A DNA stretch of 64,000 nucleotides from the NCBI GenBank assembly GCA_052066835.1, contig JBQHRJ010000008.1. One strand, written 5' to 3'. Within the stretch, counting starts at the first letter, position 1; each line of letters opens with the position of its first letter. The notes below the pieces were generated by a model. It was not told the DNA's origin. It ran no database searches and saw only the letters and a list, made by a program, of their open reading frames with translations. The stretch comes from UBA2821 sp902763335. Lineage in GTDB: Bacteria; Bacillota; Clostridia; Lachnospirales; Lachnospiraceae. This document shows positions 11,001 to 20,548 of the stretch, one piece after another. The position numbers were made by a program, and so were the translations under genes.

Positions 11001-12755
11001 ATCTTTACTCTTTTCAGCAACAAGAAGTCCATATGTATCATTTCTGTACTTCTCATCCTCCTTGACCATAAATTTCAGCGCCGGTGCTGTTATATCTTCC
11101 TTATCAGCCTGAGTATAGTCAATAGTAAGCTGATACTGTCCTTCCGGTATCACTCCCGGAGAATTATCATTCATAACTACTGTTATTGTATTCTTTTCAC
11201 TGTCTATCCTGAAATTTTCATTAGGTATGACTATATCCTTATTACCATTTATTTTCTGTCCGTCAACTCTGCTTAAAAGCACCTGATATGCACTCTTATC
11301 CTGTAACATGCTGAAGTTCTTTCCTGTTATGTACAGACTTCTCTGTCCTTTGTTATACAGCATCTCCGGAGAAGAACCGGTAAACTGTATCTTCGGAATC
11401 GAATTTACACTTCCCGGACAAAGTATATAAGTACTGCCCTCTCCTATAAGATTCTCTGCAAGCATCTCATCTGTATTCAAAGTCTTATCACTGCTCATAT
11501 CATAGACTTTATAATGAACTGTTGCATACTGTCCCTCTTCCATAGGTTCAGCCTTGAACCTCCACTCAGTTGACTGTGTCTGGTCACTGACAAAGTTAAG
11601 ATAATCAATCTTATACGGATTGTCATAAGTCGCTCCCGCATCATTTCCCGCCTGGTCAAGCGGATTTATTCCTGCATTTGTATACACGGCTACTCTTACT
11701 TTGTCATATGTCTTCTCTCCGACATTCTTTATGGATGTCTTAATGGTAAAATATCCGTCATCCTTATAAGCTGTTTTGTCATCATTAAGTTCCAAAACGG
11801 CAGGTGCCGTAATATTAACCGTTGCAGTGTCACTGCTTTTTACTTTTTCATTTGAAAACACACCATAATTGGTAGCTATAACTCCCGTACTTCCGGTCTG
11901 AATCTCTCCAAAGTCATAATACATGGCAAATGCACTGTCAGACGTAAGATATTTTTTATTATTAGGGTTTGTAAATGTCATTCCCTCATCTACATTATAA
12001 TCAAACACCGTAGATGCAAGATTATTCCAATGTGCAAATGTAGTCTGATATGGCTTGCACTCTCTGTTATCCACAGATGCATTTACAACATATGATGTTA
12101 TGGTCGGTGAAAACGGATCATTATAACCGTAAAATGATTTATTATAACCATCCTCGCCGATTGTAGTCTCATGTTCCACCAATGCATTTGAATTTCCAAT
12201 ATTGTAATATGCATAATCCTGTGAGCCCATGGCTGTATCAAGAAGAAGTCTTGCCTTTATATCGGCAGGTTTTCCCTTATTCTCAGCATTATAACTGATA
12301 TACACCATTCCATGCTCCGTGGAACCTGAATTTACAAGTCTTATTGTCTGTGTAAATGTTATGTCATCAACAGTCCATACTGAGTTTATCTCTCCATTAT
12401 TTTCAGTAACCTCAACTATGGAACTGTTTTTATATGATTCTCCAAATATGTACTCATTCGTCTCATCGCCTCTTGTTATTCTGAATGAAGTAAATGATGT
12501 ATCATCAATTCCATTATGAAATAACAATGACTTATTATTATCATCCTTATTTATTTTATCTCCCTCTACGGTAGAGATGTAAAATCCTCCGTTATCGCCG
12601 GACACATCTACTTTTATATAACCGTTATCAAGAGAGCAGTCCTTTGATTCGGCAGCCAGCGCCTGAAGTCCTTCAGTGGGAATACTTCCCACCGCAAGAA
12701 GAACCGCAAGCGTTCCCGCCAGTAATTTTTTGGCTGTTTTTCCTAATCTTCTCAT
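5070..12755 (-). CDS. Giant membrane-anchored surface protein with Ig-like repeats
   Basis: 2,561 residues. Residues 1-35 (MRRLGKTAKKLLAGTLAVLLAV...LAAES) form a Sec signal peptide. The body is mostly beta-rich, with at least two clear copies of an Ig-like repeat containing YTGKQVKVKPQV/YTGSEVRPKVTV and TDYSLSYSNN/EDYTLSYSNNVDVSAGTK, each followed by a YTV-G-DG-YETADI-type module. Fibronectin-like and bacterial Ig segments (DTTAPEITSVEIKDD, DTEGPRLLISSP) precede them. A low-complexity Thr/Pro/Gln/Ala stalk spans roughly residues 2400-2500. The C-terminus has one membrane helix (FIIGGIVIAGLAVIIIIIIL) and a KRRKENE tail; there is no LPXTG sortase motif, so it is held by the helix. GGAGG five bases before the ATG fixes the start. 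It follows the next giant gene by 40 bp, forming a two-gene operon. Role unknown; adhesion or matrix binding is inference. Confidence 0.85.
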   Translation of the reverse strand: MRRLGKTAKKLLAGTLAVLLAVGSIPTEGLQALAAESKDCSLDNGYIKVDVSGDNGGFYISTVEGDKINKDDNNKSLLFHNGIDDTSFTSFRITRGDETNEYIFGESYKNSSIVEVTENNGEINSVWTVDDITFTQTIRLVNSGSTEHGMVYISYNAENKGKPADIKARLLLDTAMGSQDYAYYNIGNSNALVEHETTIGEDGYNKSFYGYNDPFSPTITSYVVNASVDNRECKPYQTTFAHWNNLASTVFDYNVDEGMTFTNPNNKKYLTSDSAFAMYYDFGEIQTGSTGVIATNYGVFSNEKVKSSDTATVNITAPAVLELNDDKTAYKDDGYFTIKTSIKNVGEKTYDKVRVAVYTNAGINPLDQAGNDAGATYDNPYKIDYLNFVSDQTQSTEWRFKAEPMEEGQYATVHYKVYDMSSDKTLNTDEMLAENLIGEGSTYILCPGSVNSIPKIQFTGSSPEMLYNKGQRSLYITGKNFSMLQDKSAYQVLLSRVDGQKINGNKDIVIPNENFRIDSEKNTITVVMNDNSPGVIPEGQYQLTIDYTQADKEDITAPALKFMVKEDEKYRNDTYGLLVAEKSKDLSYTIHTYADENEYKKAIKNGSVDRENCLLEFRGVFTKKQEAGSGKITYTGVSLNDDDNVMTLNNCLDIKNGTTTITEENGSVKVDFDAQILTTGANTKVWKGVCALTELEKGTEYGLIPYEENGERADFDAETITLLWTSVGQAAQNMLGFLMDFKYGELGTIQHDNGEETRVVAFGAALDMNFLAKASDKGEDNKSLLGDAYNAAIHNGDVGAEDLRAINKRVRYNTDTVNTDADDDDDHDLLKFSGSIQIDDVLFGGKYLGVCFTVALGIPAFVEGMPEIEGELTVKTVGNWELGVSGQCDFDMFCLEAEVYIKSRGNAIIPDRFRIFLGNIIPGLNVDGMGILWLQGAGGGIDNLYDTIFLTEAVPPLQLLIEAQFSLMQVISARASLKLSLRGIGVELSDGKVMNKIDVLESAKLELDWYPEFYFMSSVYMNVMDVIVGGGYIVAEQSGFFEFFVRAALQIPEDIPLIGGTQVASAGIGANVEKMWGQIELMSVKLGVVYYWGGSVEWGGGDSARPTYPELAGMSTASEDDAYDSGDVPVYYDQNTGKTLYMRVGTNMSNTTKTANVTKFQTGGISNTMGIVPVAYKPDNATYMDDTAAQNSLQSLVTGKEHLLTLAPKVKDEMLSIQWQAESMEEAEADAKNVKIADYDTKDSYGIKILDNSKTVEEQPDANANLTYDADSKTATLVVTFSDEKSFNRKWKITTKKVSNTMLYDLEELPEISDKTAVKSAKDGKMSLSIKGTKLNKYDDILFSAVRDGEEEGIMLYKEEIDNLGDGNITFDLPEDLQSGDYTLRITATDREGTYHSSVEKTFSYENKNQPAGLSKVSAENAGDYRTDVKIENKDTDIDGYRICVYDNNGEKVSGLSDMMYTADGKPAEYNEDGSIKKGGKSPKSINIEVGGKYEYEDPDTHEKVTVGLEAGKQYTVGVCSFKLSDNGSIIYSEEKKSSALTIEKPVNTTIKVSGDSDDVTITEEKKSTDGSSIKFETPFYKKKDLNLTVSANNSISGTWTLDGGNREQDMGEFKDKKTLTLNLENLDEGTHTLKITGKNSHGDAVREVYTFGVDTEGPRLLISSPVSGEFFDSTTGNVKITGVTDEDTELVITDKDTGAVYDNYKAVPVDASGVFEADITADKTGVSHSIVLTAKDRVGNVTEKEIQLISDAMGMVESVDIYSEDMLISDKVISAGATYPLKMAANLKDGNKIDITNSNLVEWNQSTIEGKAEITDSEGYPELKVGDDAVGILTARFRVSDAGSYSVSAAFKETGSTDIKNAVVSIPDTNYYTGKQVKVKPQVWVNGVLLTEGTDYSLSYSNNKNVTTDDKKAVVTIKGQGDYKGSINKEFDIIYLDDKDTYTVSGIDGDNGWATSAVKIKPNKGYQISDTSQTEGYSDSDIKVSEEGKNTHTFYIMRVSDGAISDKIEINTKVDSSAPTGSITLDRKSWKTFKTSNAFTPYKLADKYFGISGKDTVSGVASIEYVLVKNASYKTVKELLAAKPDWVTYDANNRPSAKEGKKLNLYVRITDRAGNVTYINSDGILMDTTAPEITSVEIKDDETLLALQADIGFVADEPGTYYYAVVPAGKDVPTAEQIISGDIEGAVCGNGKISSKQAGTEIRQTVTGLHRNTEYMLYVVAKDKAVNISTGNLSPNISDVAVSEKSVTTHDVATDISDSGISCKISGDTYYTGSEVRPKVTVKHGNRVLKEGEDYTLSYSNNVDVSAGTKAVVTITGIGDYTGERTLEFTVKYLGTDGKYTVNGGQDGNGVYETADIVPAKGYQIQDVTESETVDGIKTVSFRVRRSSDGALSDIISIRVKAGETPTPTETTETPTETPTETQPQTPADTQPQTTAQNGATEGSTAQGNAAQSTAQGSVSQQQTTSPGAKPAAGVPETTKSAADGDKEQLADQTTTKADKEKEEELTSEEETKVSANKKLKDNKSKKKANYMPFIIGGIVIAGLAVIIIIIILKRRKENE

Positions 12756-12795
12756 CCAAACCTCCTATTCTGAAACGTTTATCCGCAGTCGTTTA

Positions 12796-15700
12796 CTAAT
12801 CTATGTCCACATACACATAAGTTACATACTCTTTTCTTTCTCTTGTTCTTACATAAATTGTGTAGAATCCGGTCTCCTCTGCCTTGTATGTTCCGCCATT
12901 TTTCAGAACATTATTGCCATACTTCATCTGTCCTGTGGTTCTTACTCCCGGTCTTACCTTTATCATAAGACCACTTTCAGAGGTACCTTGTACTTCTGCT
13001 TTAATATTTTCTGAAGACAATACTGTAATATCAAAAGGTGCAGCATTTATTCCGTTCACACTGAGAACCGGCTCATTCTTTCCTGCAATATACAGTGTTC
13101 TCATCACTGTTGATGCATTACCTGATGAATCCTTAGCCGTAAATGTAATTATATAATATCCGGCTTCTACCTTATCTGGAACTCCGCTTATATCATAATC
13201 CGTGATATCACCGTCTCTGTTATCCCTTACTGTTACTCCGTCTTCTACAGCTTTCTTCATCTCATCAACAGATACATCATCTTTAATATATACTGTCTTT
13301 GTGCTAAACATTATCTCAGGTGCAATGCTGTCTCTGATTTGTATAAGAATATTTGCATATACCTCTTTACCTGTCACACTGTCCACAGCTTTTAAAATAT
13401 GTATTCCACTGTCCGCTGAAAGTGTAAACTCAGTCCACTTATCTGCTGTAACATTTTTCTCCTCGGAACCTGTTGAAATTAATGCTGCCTTATTTGCCTG
13501 AATATAAATCTTTTCTCCCGACTGCAATTTCATATTTTCAACACTGTTTTCCGCATTACTTCCGTCTGCATTTTTGCTGAACTTAAGTGAAAGTACTTTA
13601 TCATCAATGTCTGTTGTGTTTATGTCATATTTTGTTACATTTCCTGCTGCATCAGTAAACTTAAGAGTCTTTGTTCCATTTTCTGTTACGCTGATAACAT
13701 GCTGTAACTTCATCTCTCCATTTACAGAATCTTCAGTATACAATGAAGGTTCATCAGTATTGATAACATATGTCTTTGTAAGCTTGTTATCTGCTAATGT
13801 TTCTCCTGCCACTGTCACCTTAGGTGCCTGTTTATCAATAAATGAAATCTGCGGAAGTTTTTCATATACACTTCTTCCATTACCTGATGCCGTAATCTCT
13901 ACGACTATCTCTGCTGCCGTATTATTCTTAAATGTAATATTTACATTTGTTCCGGCAAATTCAGCCTTTATAATATCCGGAGAATCAATCTCATCTCCCT
14001 TGCCATTTTCCTTAGAAGCATCATAAGCAAAAAACTTAACGCTGCTTACCGGCTTACTTACATTAATCGATGCCGTAACATCATTATTTACCGTGTTCTT
14101 TACATCCTGCGGCTTTTGTGCTGTTCCGATTCCAAACCATTTAACACTGTTGCACTCCGGATACGCTGTATCAATGGCATTTACCTCCACAAGTACACTT
14201 CCGGTATTTCCATACACATCTTTATATGTAAATGTTTCACTAACATTGTCTGTGTAATCCTTATAGTATTTAATCACATCTGTCTGCTGCTCTGCACCAT
14301 CTACTGTTACGGTCTCTGTTGTAAGCACAGCCTTTATATCCTTGTCCGTTGTCAGAATGGTTTCATTATTTTCCGCGGTAAACCATACCCTTATTATGTC
14401 GAATCCATTAGTATCTTTTTCAAGCTTATACTCAGCCGTCACATTTGGAGCCGTGTTATCTATGCTCGTAAAGTCAAATCCCTGTATAGCTGAAATATTA
14501 TTGTTTTCATCTGCTATATACAAATCAAATTTTGCATTTTCAGATATTGTCACTGTAGTTCCTGAAAGTTTAACTCCCTCTACACTGTCACTTGAATCCT
14601 TATATGATGTCGGTGCTGCTGCTCCTTGGTTCTTAAGAATCACCTTAGTCTTACTGTCATCCGTAATCTCAATATTTACACCATATTTCTGTGCCACAAA
14701 TTCTTTCGCTGTATCAGAAACTTCATTTCCGTCGTTCATAAAGTTTGAAAGATACTCGTATTTATTATTTCTCATTCCAAATAACAGCATTTCATATTCA
14801 GGTGCCTCTGTATCCTCTGCCGGAGTTACATCCTCACTTTTCTTATCTACATTATAAGGAAGTGTTGCTGTCATTTTTCCTGTGTTTCCGGCTTCATCTT
14901 TGTACTCAAATGTATAGGTCTCACCTTTCTTACTCTCATATGAGAATACATGTCTTAATTTTCCATTTGTACCCTCAACATCCTCCTCACATTCGAGAAC
15001 CGCCGTCACCGGAGTCTTTACGGTGTCCGTACTTCCATCTGCAAATACCGGCTCTGCATCACCGTCGTAATAGTACTTTATGGTTGCCGGCTCAAGTACT
15101 TTATCAATATTTGCCACTCTGAATGTGCTGACATTTCCTGATGAAGTCTTAACATCTATTCTACCGTTTTTCTCCATCACAATGCTTCCTGCTGCCGGAT
15201 TTACCGCATCGATAATTCCAACTGCATCTGCCTTTGTAGTATCTTTACTGTCATCATAATATGCATTAATCTCTGTTATGGTATCCCTGTCTGTATCCGT
15301 AGTCTGCTTCGTCTCCAATGCTACAGTTACGTTTTCATTAGTCAGTTCTGTAGTCGAATATTTAACCTGAATACCGGCCTCATTTGGTAATGCCACCTCA
15401 ATATCCTTTTTATGTGACTGACCAAATATATCTGTGACATCTATAGTATAAACGCCCTCACTGGCAATCATAGAAAGTGTTGCAACATAACATTCACCAT
15501 ACCAGTCCATGTCTCTTGTAAGTTTACCTGCTCCATATGAATTAACGGATTTGAGTGGTGAGTATGATTTTATAATTACATTTCCACTTGTTGATTTCTC
15601 ATAATCCGGCATTATATAAGGTTCAGCATTCATTCTCGTATACTTTCTCACGCTGTTGACACTGTCAGGCGAAACATTTCCTATGGCATCCTTTGCTGAT

Positions 15701-18700
15701 ATTGTAAGTGTACAGTCAGAAGATGCATATGGTTCACTTTCCTCATCATACTTAAATGTTCCCCATACCTCTATAGTATAGACATCCTCCTCTAATGATT
15801 TAACCTCGGTTCTGTATATTCCATAGTAGCTGTCATCAAATCCTGTCCATATCATATCTCCTTCGAGATTTACAGGAATCTGAACAGTTACCTGCTCTGT
15901 ATTTTCCTTACGTTCGTCACCCTTAAGTCCAAGAAGAACTGCTGAGTATTCCTTATCATATGTTATATATGTATCCTCCACTGATGTCTTTACGTTATCC
16001 TGTACAGTTATAGTAAAATGATATCCTGCTGTATCAGACATTATATCCATATCTGCATAATTGTCTCTGTTCGGATATGTTGCTATACGGTCCGGTCCCT
16101 TACCATCAACATCTGTAACCTCATAATCAACGACTGAGAGATTTCCATACGTGTCATATACACAGAATACATTATTTACTGACTCATCAAATTTGTATGG
16201 TTCCAGATTCTCTATACTGACTGTGCTTCCATGGGCACTGCTCCAACTGGATTTATACCATCTCACGGTTCCACCGTTTAATTTAGTTTCATTGTCAATA
16301 TTAAGTGTAAGTGTAGATTCAGTTGCTGTCTTTTCTTCTGAAATATCTACAACTGGTGCCTGCGAATTAACATTAAGTGTTATCTGTCCTGAATACACTT
16401 TATTATTAAGGCCTTTTATCTGATAATTTACAACATTATCACCAACGTAAACCGGAAGTGTCGGTATTAAATTACCATCGTCATCATATTTGTAATATGC
16501 ATCCTCTGAAAAATCACCTGTTCCTACAAGCTGATATCCAAATTCTTCACCGGACATATCATACCATGATGCATTCACCTCACCATCTGCATCTTCTGAT
16601 GACCACGCTCTCACTTTCCATGTAAAATCAGCCTGACAGTTATCCACATATGTACCCGCATTACTTGTTGAGCATTTAAATACAAACATATTTTTTGCAT
16701 CAGGATTCACTGCCGGATCGCATGTTATATTATCCTGTGGATTGTCCGCCACACCTACATTGACAACTTTAACATCTTCACTAAACTTCACCGGATTGCC
16801 GAACTGATCTAACGATGTTGTAGTAAACTTTCCTGAAGGATACTTATCCGTCGGATCATATATGTCTGTTTTAATATATGTTTTAACATATGTACTCGGT
16901 GTCATTGTCGCTGAAGACTTGTCCACAAATATATATTTGTCAGGTTCATAATCATAACTCTGACCATCCTTAGTCTCAATATGAACACTTATACCATAGA
17001 GACCTGATTTATTTAAGTTATAATCCTGAAATGTGATGTTCTGGCTTTCCACTGCATATATATCTTTTGTATACAAAACAGTTCCCAGTGAACCGTCACT
17101 GTTTACCTCTCGCAGCCTGTAATAACTTTTTCCTTTTGAAACATCTATTCCTGCATAACCGAACATTGTCTCACCTGTTTCCCTTGTATTTGTTATATTC
17201 ATAACAAGAGATACATTTTCCAATGAAGATATTCTGTTCTCTGACGGTGCTACCCTGTCCTGCTTATCAACACACAGTCTGTCCTCAATATTCTCATTAT
17301 TCTCATCTGCAAATGGCATAAATTCCACTTCATAATCAAATCGTGGTGCAAAATACACCTCTTCCTTCTCTATGACATTTCTTGAGCTGTCAGAAGTAAA
17401 ATTAAACTGTTCGCCTTCTTTTGAACTGTCGCTCTTATATTCATTATATCTGTCTGTCAGGTCAAGAGAGGTAACAAATGTTATATCTACTTTTCCATAC
17501 AGGCTGTTTACAAATTCTCCAACCTTATACAAAGAATCTGTGCTGTATGTGTCAAGCATTGTAAATGTTCCTGCACCTTCATCACTAATGTCACCGGCAA
17601 GCTTATACCAGTAACCTTTTTCACAATAACTACTTGCAGCATAACTGTCATCTTCATTTGACGGCATACCTTCAAAACAGTTAATATTCTCATTTATGTT
17701 ATCAAGGCTTCTCATAAATGCCAGATATGTGTTTTTCTCTTCACCGTTTACTTCTTCTTTTCCCATAGGAATGAGCATCATTGTTCGTGGCTCTGCCTCA
17801 TTGCCGCTGATAGTAACTTTATCCGGTATATTTATAACCACATTTAACTTCGTCAAAGGATCTGTTACGCTTCCTTTTTCAATGTTATATTTTGACTTCA
17901 AAGAATCAAATCTGTAGCTGTAATCCTTCGTAAATGTTGTATCATTTCCTCCGATATCCACAACAGTTACCGTAAGTTTTTTACTTCCTCTATCGGTCGT
18001 CTTTTCAAAAACGGTTGAAGTTTCAAAGGTGAAGTTTTTATTGTCCAGGCCTGTCATATTCAAATTCTCAGGTTCTCCGTTTTCTCCCCAATAATATGAC
18101 ACAGCTTTCACACCAAACCTGTCCGTTACCTTTAATAAGGTTTTGAGAGTTGCAGTACTACCGCTTATAGAAGTCTCATACGCCTGTTCTTCCACTAACG
18201 GTTTTACGGCATCTGCATTATGACTAATCTTAAATACATTCTCGCCCTTGTTTCCAGCTATATCTTCCGGATATACAACCAGCGAACCTTTAAAAATACT
18301 ATCTACATATCCATAATCCTCTGTCTGGTTCAGTCTTATATGAATATATGTAACATTACCTTCTCCTAACTGCGGAAATGTATTTTTAGTAGCTTTGGAA
18401 GCATCTGTACTTGCCACAGCTGATTTCCACGCTGCATCATTTCTTACCTGCTGCATTGTATCTGCATACCATTCATAATTCTTATCATCACCGGCAGATA
18501 ATATAAGAGAAAATTTACCATTTTTGCCTGTTATATTACTTACATAATTGCCTCCAAGCGAATCATCATCATTTATGGTAATCGGCATTGTAAAATCAAA
18601 TCCTTCACCGTAAGGTGAATATTCTCCCTCTGATGGCGCAATTATTGTGGATGCCTTAGGTGAAAGTGTATCAATATATGCCTGATTATCCGGGCTTACT

Positions 18701-20388
18701 GATACCACAGTCATATCTTCAAGAGTGTTTCCCCTGTAATCAGCAGCACCACTGAGTCCTTCTATAGATACTATTCTGATAGGCTTGTTATCTACATTCT
18801 GGGGCATCATGTCGCTTGTCACATTCAGACTTTCAAATTCAATAACTCCAACATTATCAGTCTTTGCGTCTTTTCCTAACACGCTCTTTGCAGACTGTGA
18901 TTTATTACTCTTAAGCGACAGTTTAACCTGTTTTCCATCCTTGTCCTTTATATTAAGAACAGCTTTTACCTTTGTTGTGTCACTTATCTTAAGTGCCTCA
19001 GTAAAGGTACATTTAAATCTGAGTGTATCACCTACACCTGCATACACACTTCCCGCATCTGTTTCATTTCCACTATTGCCTTGTGAATTACTGCTTAAGT
19101 TTTTTTCAGGTATCTTATTTCCTGACAGCTGCACACTGTGCAATGTAGGTTTTACATTATCAAGATATACAAAGTTTTCTAAGTTTAAAGTTTTTTTCTG
19201 ATCTTTATTAAAAGTAAAGTCAATTGCATTTCCTGCAAGATCTGTCACCTGACTTTTACACTTCATATCTTTTTGGATATTATCTTTTACATTATACTTA
19301 TTTCCTTTTTCATCCAGTATGACATAATCAAAACTGTCCGTAGTTGTTATCCACGGCTGATTCTCTGAAATACTGTCTATGTATACATCTGTCTTTTTCT
19401 TATTTATATTCTGAGGAACCGTAAACTCAAATACCATCTTATTTCCACTTAGTCTTACAAGGTCAGCCTGTACCGAATCTCCGGTGACACTCTGATCTGT
19501 CTGTGTATATTTAAGATTTGTATTTAACTTCAGATTATGTTTTGCTCCATCCGAAAATCTGATATTTTCTGTAAATTCAAGAACAACATATCCCTTTTGT
19601 CCCTGCTTAAATCCACATCCGCTTTCTACCTTTTTGGTTCCCTCCGCATCTGTAGTTCCATATACATTTTTAAGTCTTGGTGCTGTCTTATCAGCTATGT
19701 ATATAGAATTATTTCTTGATTTGGAACTTCCGCAGTTACATCCTCTATGGTTAAATTCCAAATAGATATTGTTATTTCCATAGCTTTCTATTTTAGACAT
19801 ATTCTTGTAATTCTGATTGCCCTCATCATTTTTCTCTTCACACGAAAATGATGCATAATTTTTCTTATTACTCCAAAGTCTGTAAGTAGCTACGTCCCAT
19901 TTTTTCTTCATGTGTGCTCCGATATGTTTATGATAATCCGCAACCAGATCAACATTATATCCGATATATAAGTCTCCCTTTTTACTTAGTGCACTGTACG
20001 CATCTGTTGCACTGCTTAACGTGTTTTTAAATTCTGCATACCAGTGTTTATTGTCTTTATGCCAATATGTTTTGCTATAGTCAAGCTTTCCGTAATTTCC
20101 AATTCCACCTTTCAGATTGGAATAACCGGTAGACTCAAATCCACTTGTTATGGTATAATCACCATCGCCTTGTCCATTTACATAATTTCTCATAAATGTA
20201 CTGTTATCAAGCAACTTTGCCGGAATAACTTTCACCCCGAGTTTCTCCGGCTTGTATGTCACTGTTACCGCCGCATTAGCAAATTTGTAGAAAAAATCTG
20301 CCGGAAGTTCCTGCAAAACACCCGCCATAATTGCCACACTGAGCGCTATGCTTACTCCTTTTTTTAGTAATAGTTTCTTTTTCTTCAC
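12796..20388 (-). CDS. Giant secreted Ig-like repeat protein
   Basis: 2,530 residues from a GTG at 20388, preceded by AAAGGAGG seven bases upstream. An in-frame TTG at 20466 would add 26 residues but overlaps the promoter and has no ribosome-binding site, so it is rejected. The N-terminus (VKKKKLLLKKGVSIALSVAI...) is a signal peptide cut near FANA. The rest is a series of bacterial Ig-like or cadherin-like modules, marked by recurrent DRAGN/DIGGNDTT/DAAGN turns and TAPxV starts; the last (DNRDGDITDYDISGVPDKV) resembles HYR/DUF5011-type domains. There is no C-terminal membrane helix or LPXTG, so it is secreted or held non-covalently. Few Cys occur (one CNCGSS cluster near residue 235). No enzymatic domain is recognised. 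It is cotranscribed with the membrane-anchored giant protein that follows, and the pair may act together at the cell surface. Confidence 0.84.
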   Translation of the reverse strand: MKKKKLLLKKGVSIALSVAIMAGVLQELPADFFYKFANAAVTVTYKPEKLGVKVIPAKLLDNSTFMRNYVNGQGDGDYTITSGFESTGYSNLKGGIGNYGKLDYSKTYWHKDNKHWYAEFKNTLSSATDAYSALSKKGDLYIGYNVDLVADYHKHIGAHMKKKWDVATYRLWSNKKNYASFSCEEKNDEGNQNYKNMSKIESYGNNNIYLEFNHRGCNCGSSKSRNNSIYIADKTAPRLKNVYGTTDAEGTKKVESGCGFKQGQKGYVVLEFTENIRFSDGAKHNLKLNTNLKYTQTDQSVTGDSVQADLVRLSGNKMVFEFTVPQNINKKKTDVYIDSISENQPWITTTDSFDYVILDEKGNKYNVKDNIQKDMKCKSQVTDLAGNAIDFTFNKDQKKTLNLENFVYLDNVKPTLHSVQLSGNKIPEKNLSSNSQGNSGNETDAGSVYAGVGDTLRFKCTFTEALKISDTTKVKAVLNIKDKDGKQVKLSLKSNKSQSAKSVLGKDAKTDNVGVIEFESLNVTSDMMPQNVDNKPIRIVSIEGLSGAADYRGNTLEDMTVVSVSPDNQAYIDTLSPKASTIIAPSEGEYSPYGEGFDFTMPITINDDDSLGGNYVSNITGKNGKFSLILSAGDDKNYEWYADTMQQVRNDAAWKSAVASTDASKATKNTFPQLGEGNVTYIHIRLNQTEDYGYVDSIFKGSLVVYPEDIAGNKGENVFKISHNADAVKPLVEEQAYETSISGSTATLKTLLKVTDRFGVKAVSYYWGENGEPENLNMTGLDNKNFTFETSTVFEKTTDRGSKKLTVTVVDIGGNDTTFTKDYSYRFDSLKSKYNIEKGSVTDPLTKLNVVINIPDKVTISGNEAEPRTMMLIPMGKEEVNGEEKNTYLAFMRSLDNINENINCFEGMPSNEDDSYAASSYCEKGYWYKLAGDISDEGAGTFTMLDTYSTDSLYKVGEFVNSLYGKVDITFVTSLDLTDRYNEYKSDSSKEGEQFNFTSDSSRNVIEKEEVYFAPRFDYEVEFMPFADENNENIEDRLCVDKQDRVAPSENRISSLENVSLVMNITNTRETGETMFGYAGIDVSKGKSYYRLREVNSDGSLGTVLYTKDIYAVESQNITFQDYNLNKSGLYGISVHIETKDGQSYDYEPDKYIFVDKSSATMTPSTYVKTYIKTDIYDPTDKYPSGKFTTTSLDQFGNPVKFSEDVKVVNVGVADNPQDNITCDPAVNPDAKNMFVFKCSTSNAGTYVDNCQADFTWKVRAWSSEDADGEVNASWYDMSGEEFGYQLVGTGDFSEDAYYKYDDDGNLIPTLPVYVGDNVVNYQIKGLNNKVYSGQITLNVNSQAPVVDISEEKTATESTLTLNIDNETKLNGGTVRWYKSSWSSAHGSTVSIENLEPYKFDESVNNVFCVYDTYGNLSVVDYEVTDVDGKGPDRIATYPNRDNYADMDIMSDTAGYHFTITVQDNVKTSVEDTYITYDKEYSAVLLGLKGDERKENTEQVTVQIPVNLEGDMIWTGFDDSYYGIYRTEVKSLEEDVYTIEVWGTFKYDEESEPYASSDCTLTISAKDAIGNVSPDSVNSVRKYTRMNAEPYIMPDYEKSTSGNVIIKSYSPLKSVNSYGAGKLTRDMDWYGECYVATLSMIASEGVYTIDVTDIFGQSHKKDIEVALPNEAGIQVKYSTTELTNENVTVALETKQTTDTDRDTITEINAYYDDSKDTTKADAVGIIDAVNPAAGSIVMEKNGRIDVKTSSGNVSTFRVANIDKVLEPATIKYYYDGDAEPVFADGSTDTVKTPVTAVLECEEDVEGTNGKLRHVFSYESKKGETYTFEYKDEAGNTGKMTATLPYNVDKKSEDVTPAEDTEAPEYEMLLFGMRNNKYEYLSNFMNDGNEVSDTAKEFVAQKYGVNIEITDDSKTKVILKNQGAAAPTSYKDSSDSVEGVKLSGTTVTISENAKFDLYIADENNNISAIQGFDFTSIDNTAPNVTAEYKLEKDTNGFDIIRVWFTAENNETILTTDKDIKAVLTTETVTVDGAEQQTDVIKYYKDYTDNVSETFTYKDVYGNTGSVLVEVNAIDTAYPECNSVKWFGIGTAQKPQDVKNTVNNDVTASINVSKPVSSVKFFAYDASKENGKGDEIDSPDIIKAEFAGTNVNITFKNNTAAEIVVEITASGNGRSVYEKLPQISFIDKQAPKVTVAGETLADNKLTKTYVINTDEPSLYTEDSVNGEMKLQHVISVTENGTKTLKFTDAAGNVTKYDINTTDIDDKVLSLKFSKNADGSNAENSVENMKLQSGEKIYIQANKAALISTGSEEKNVTADKWTEFTLSADSGIHILKAVDSVTGKEVYANILIQIRDSIAPEIMFSTKTVYIKDDVSVDEMKKAVEDGVTVRDNRDGDITDYDISGVPDKVEAGYYIITFTAKDSSGNASTVMRTLYIAGKNEPVLSVNGINAAPFDITVLSSENIKAEVQGTSESGLMIKVRPGVRTTGQMKYGNNVLKNGGTYKAEETGFYTIYVRTRERKEYVTYVYVDID

Positions 20389-20448
20389 GCTTTTTCCTCC
20401 TTTTTTCAATTTCGTTTTTTTTAATTTCATAATTTTTCTGAAATCAAT

Positions 20449-20476
20449 AGTATACCTTCTTATCAAATGATATCAA
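20449..20476 (-). promoter_or_regulatory. Candidate promoter of the giant surface protein operon
   Basis: Minus strand TTGATA (20476-20471) and TATACT (20454-20449) separated by 16 bp, about 60 bp upstream of the GTG at 20388. Its position inside the N-terminal extension argues for the shorter start. Confidence 0.5.
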
Positions 20477-20487
20477 CAGGCACAAAA

Positions 20488-20528
20488 AAAGTCCACTCCC
20501 CAAACGGCTAGTCTTTGAAGTGAACTTT
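20488..20528 (-). terminator. Rho-independent terminator of the transglutaminase gene
   Basis: An 11 bp stem (AAAGTTCACTT at 20528-20518 with GTGGACTTT-side bases at 20498-20488, two wobble pairs) is followed on the minus strand by a run of T. It lies 21 bp beyond the stop of the gene at 20549. A T-run on the other side could make it bidirectional. Confidence 0.8.
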
Positions 20529-20548
20529 AATTTTTTTGTTATTTAGTT

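Noticed and set aside
20389..20466. A 26-residue extension of the giant secreted protein from a TTG
   Set aside because: It covers the putative promoter and lacks a Shine-Dalgarno; the GTG at 20388 has AAAGGAGG and starts a proper signal peptide.
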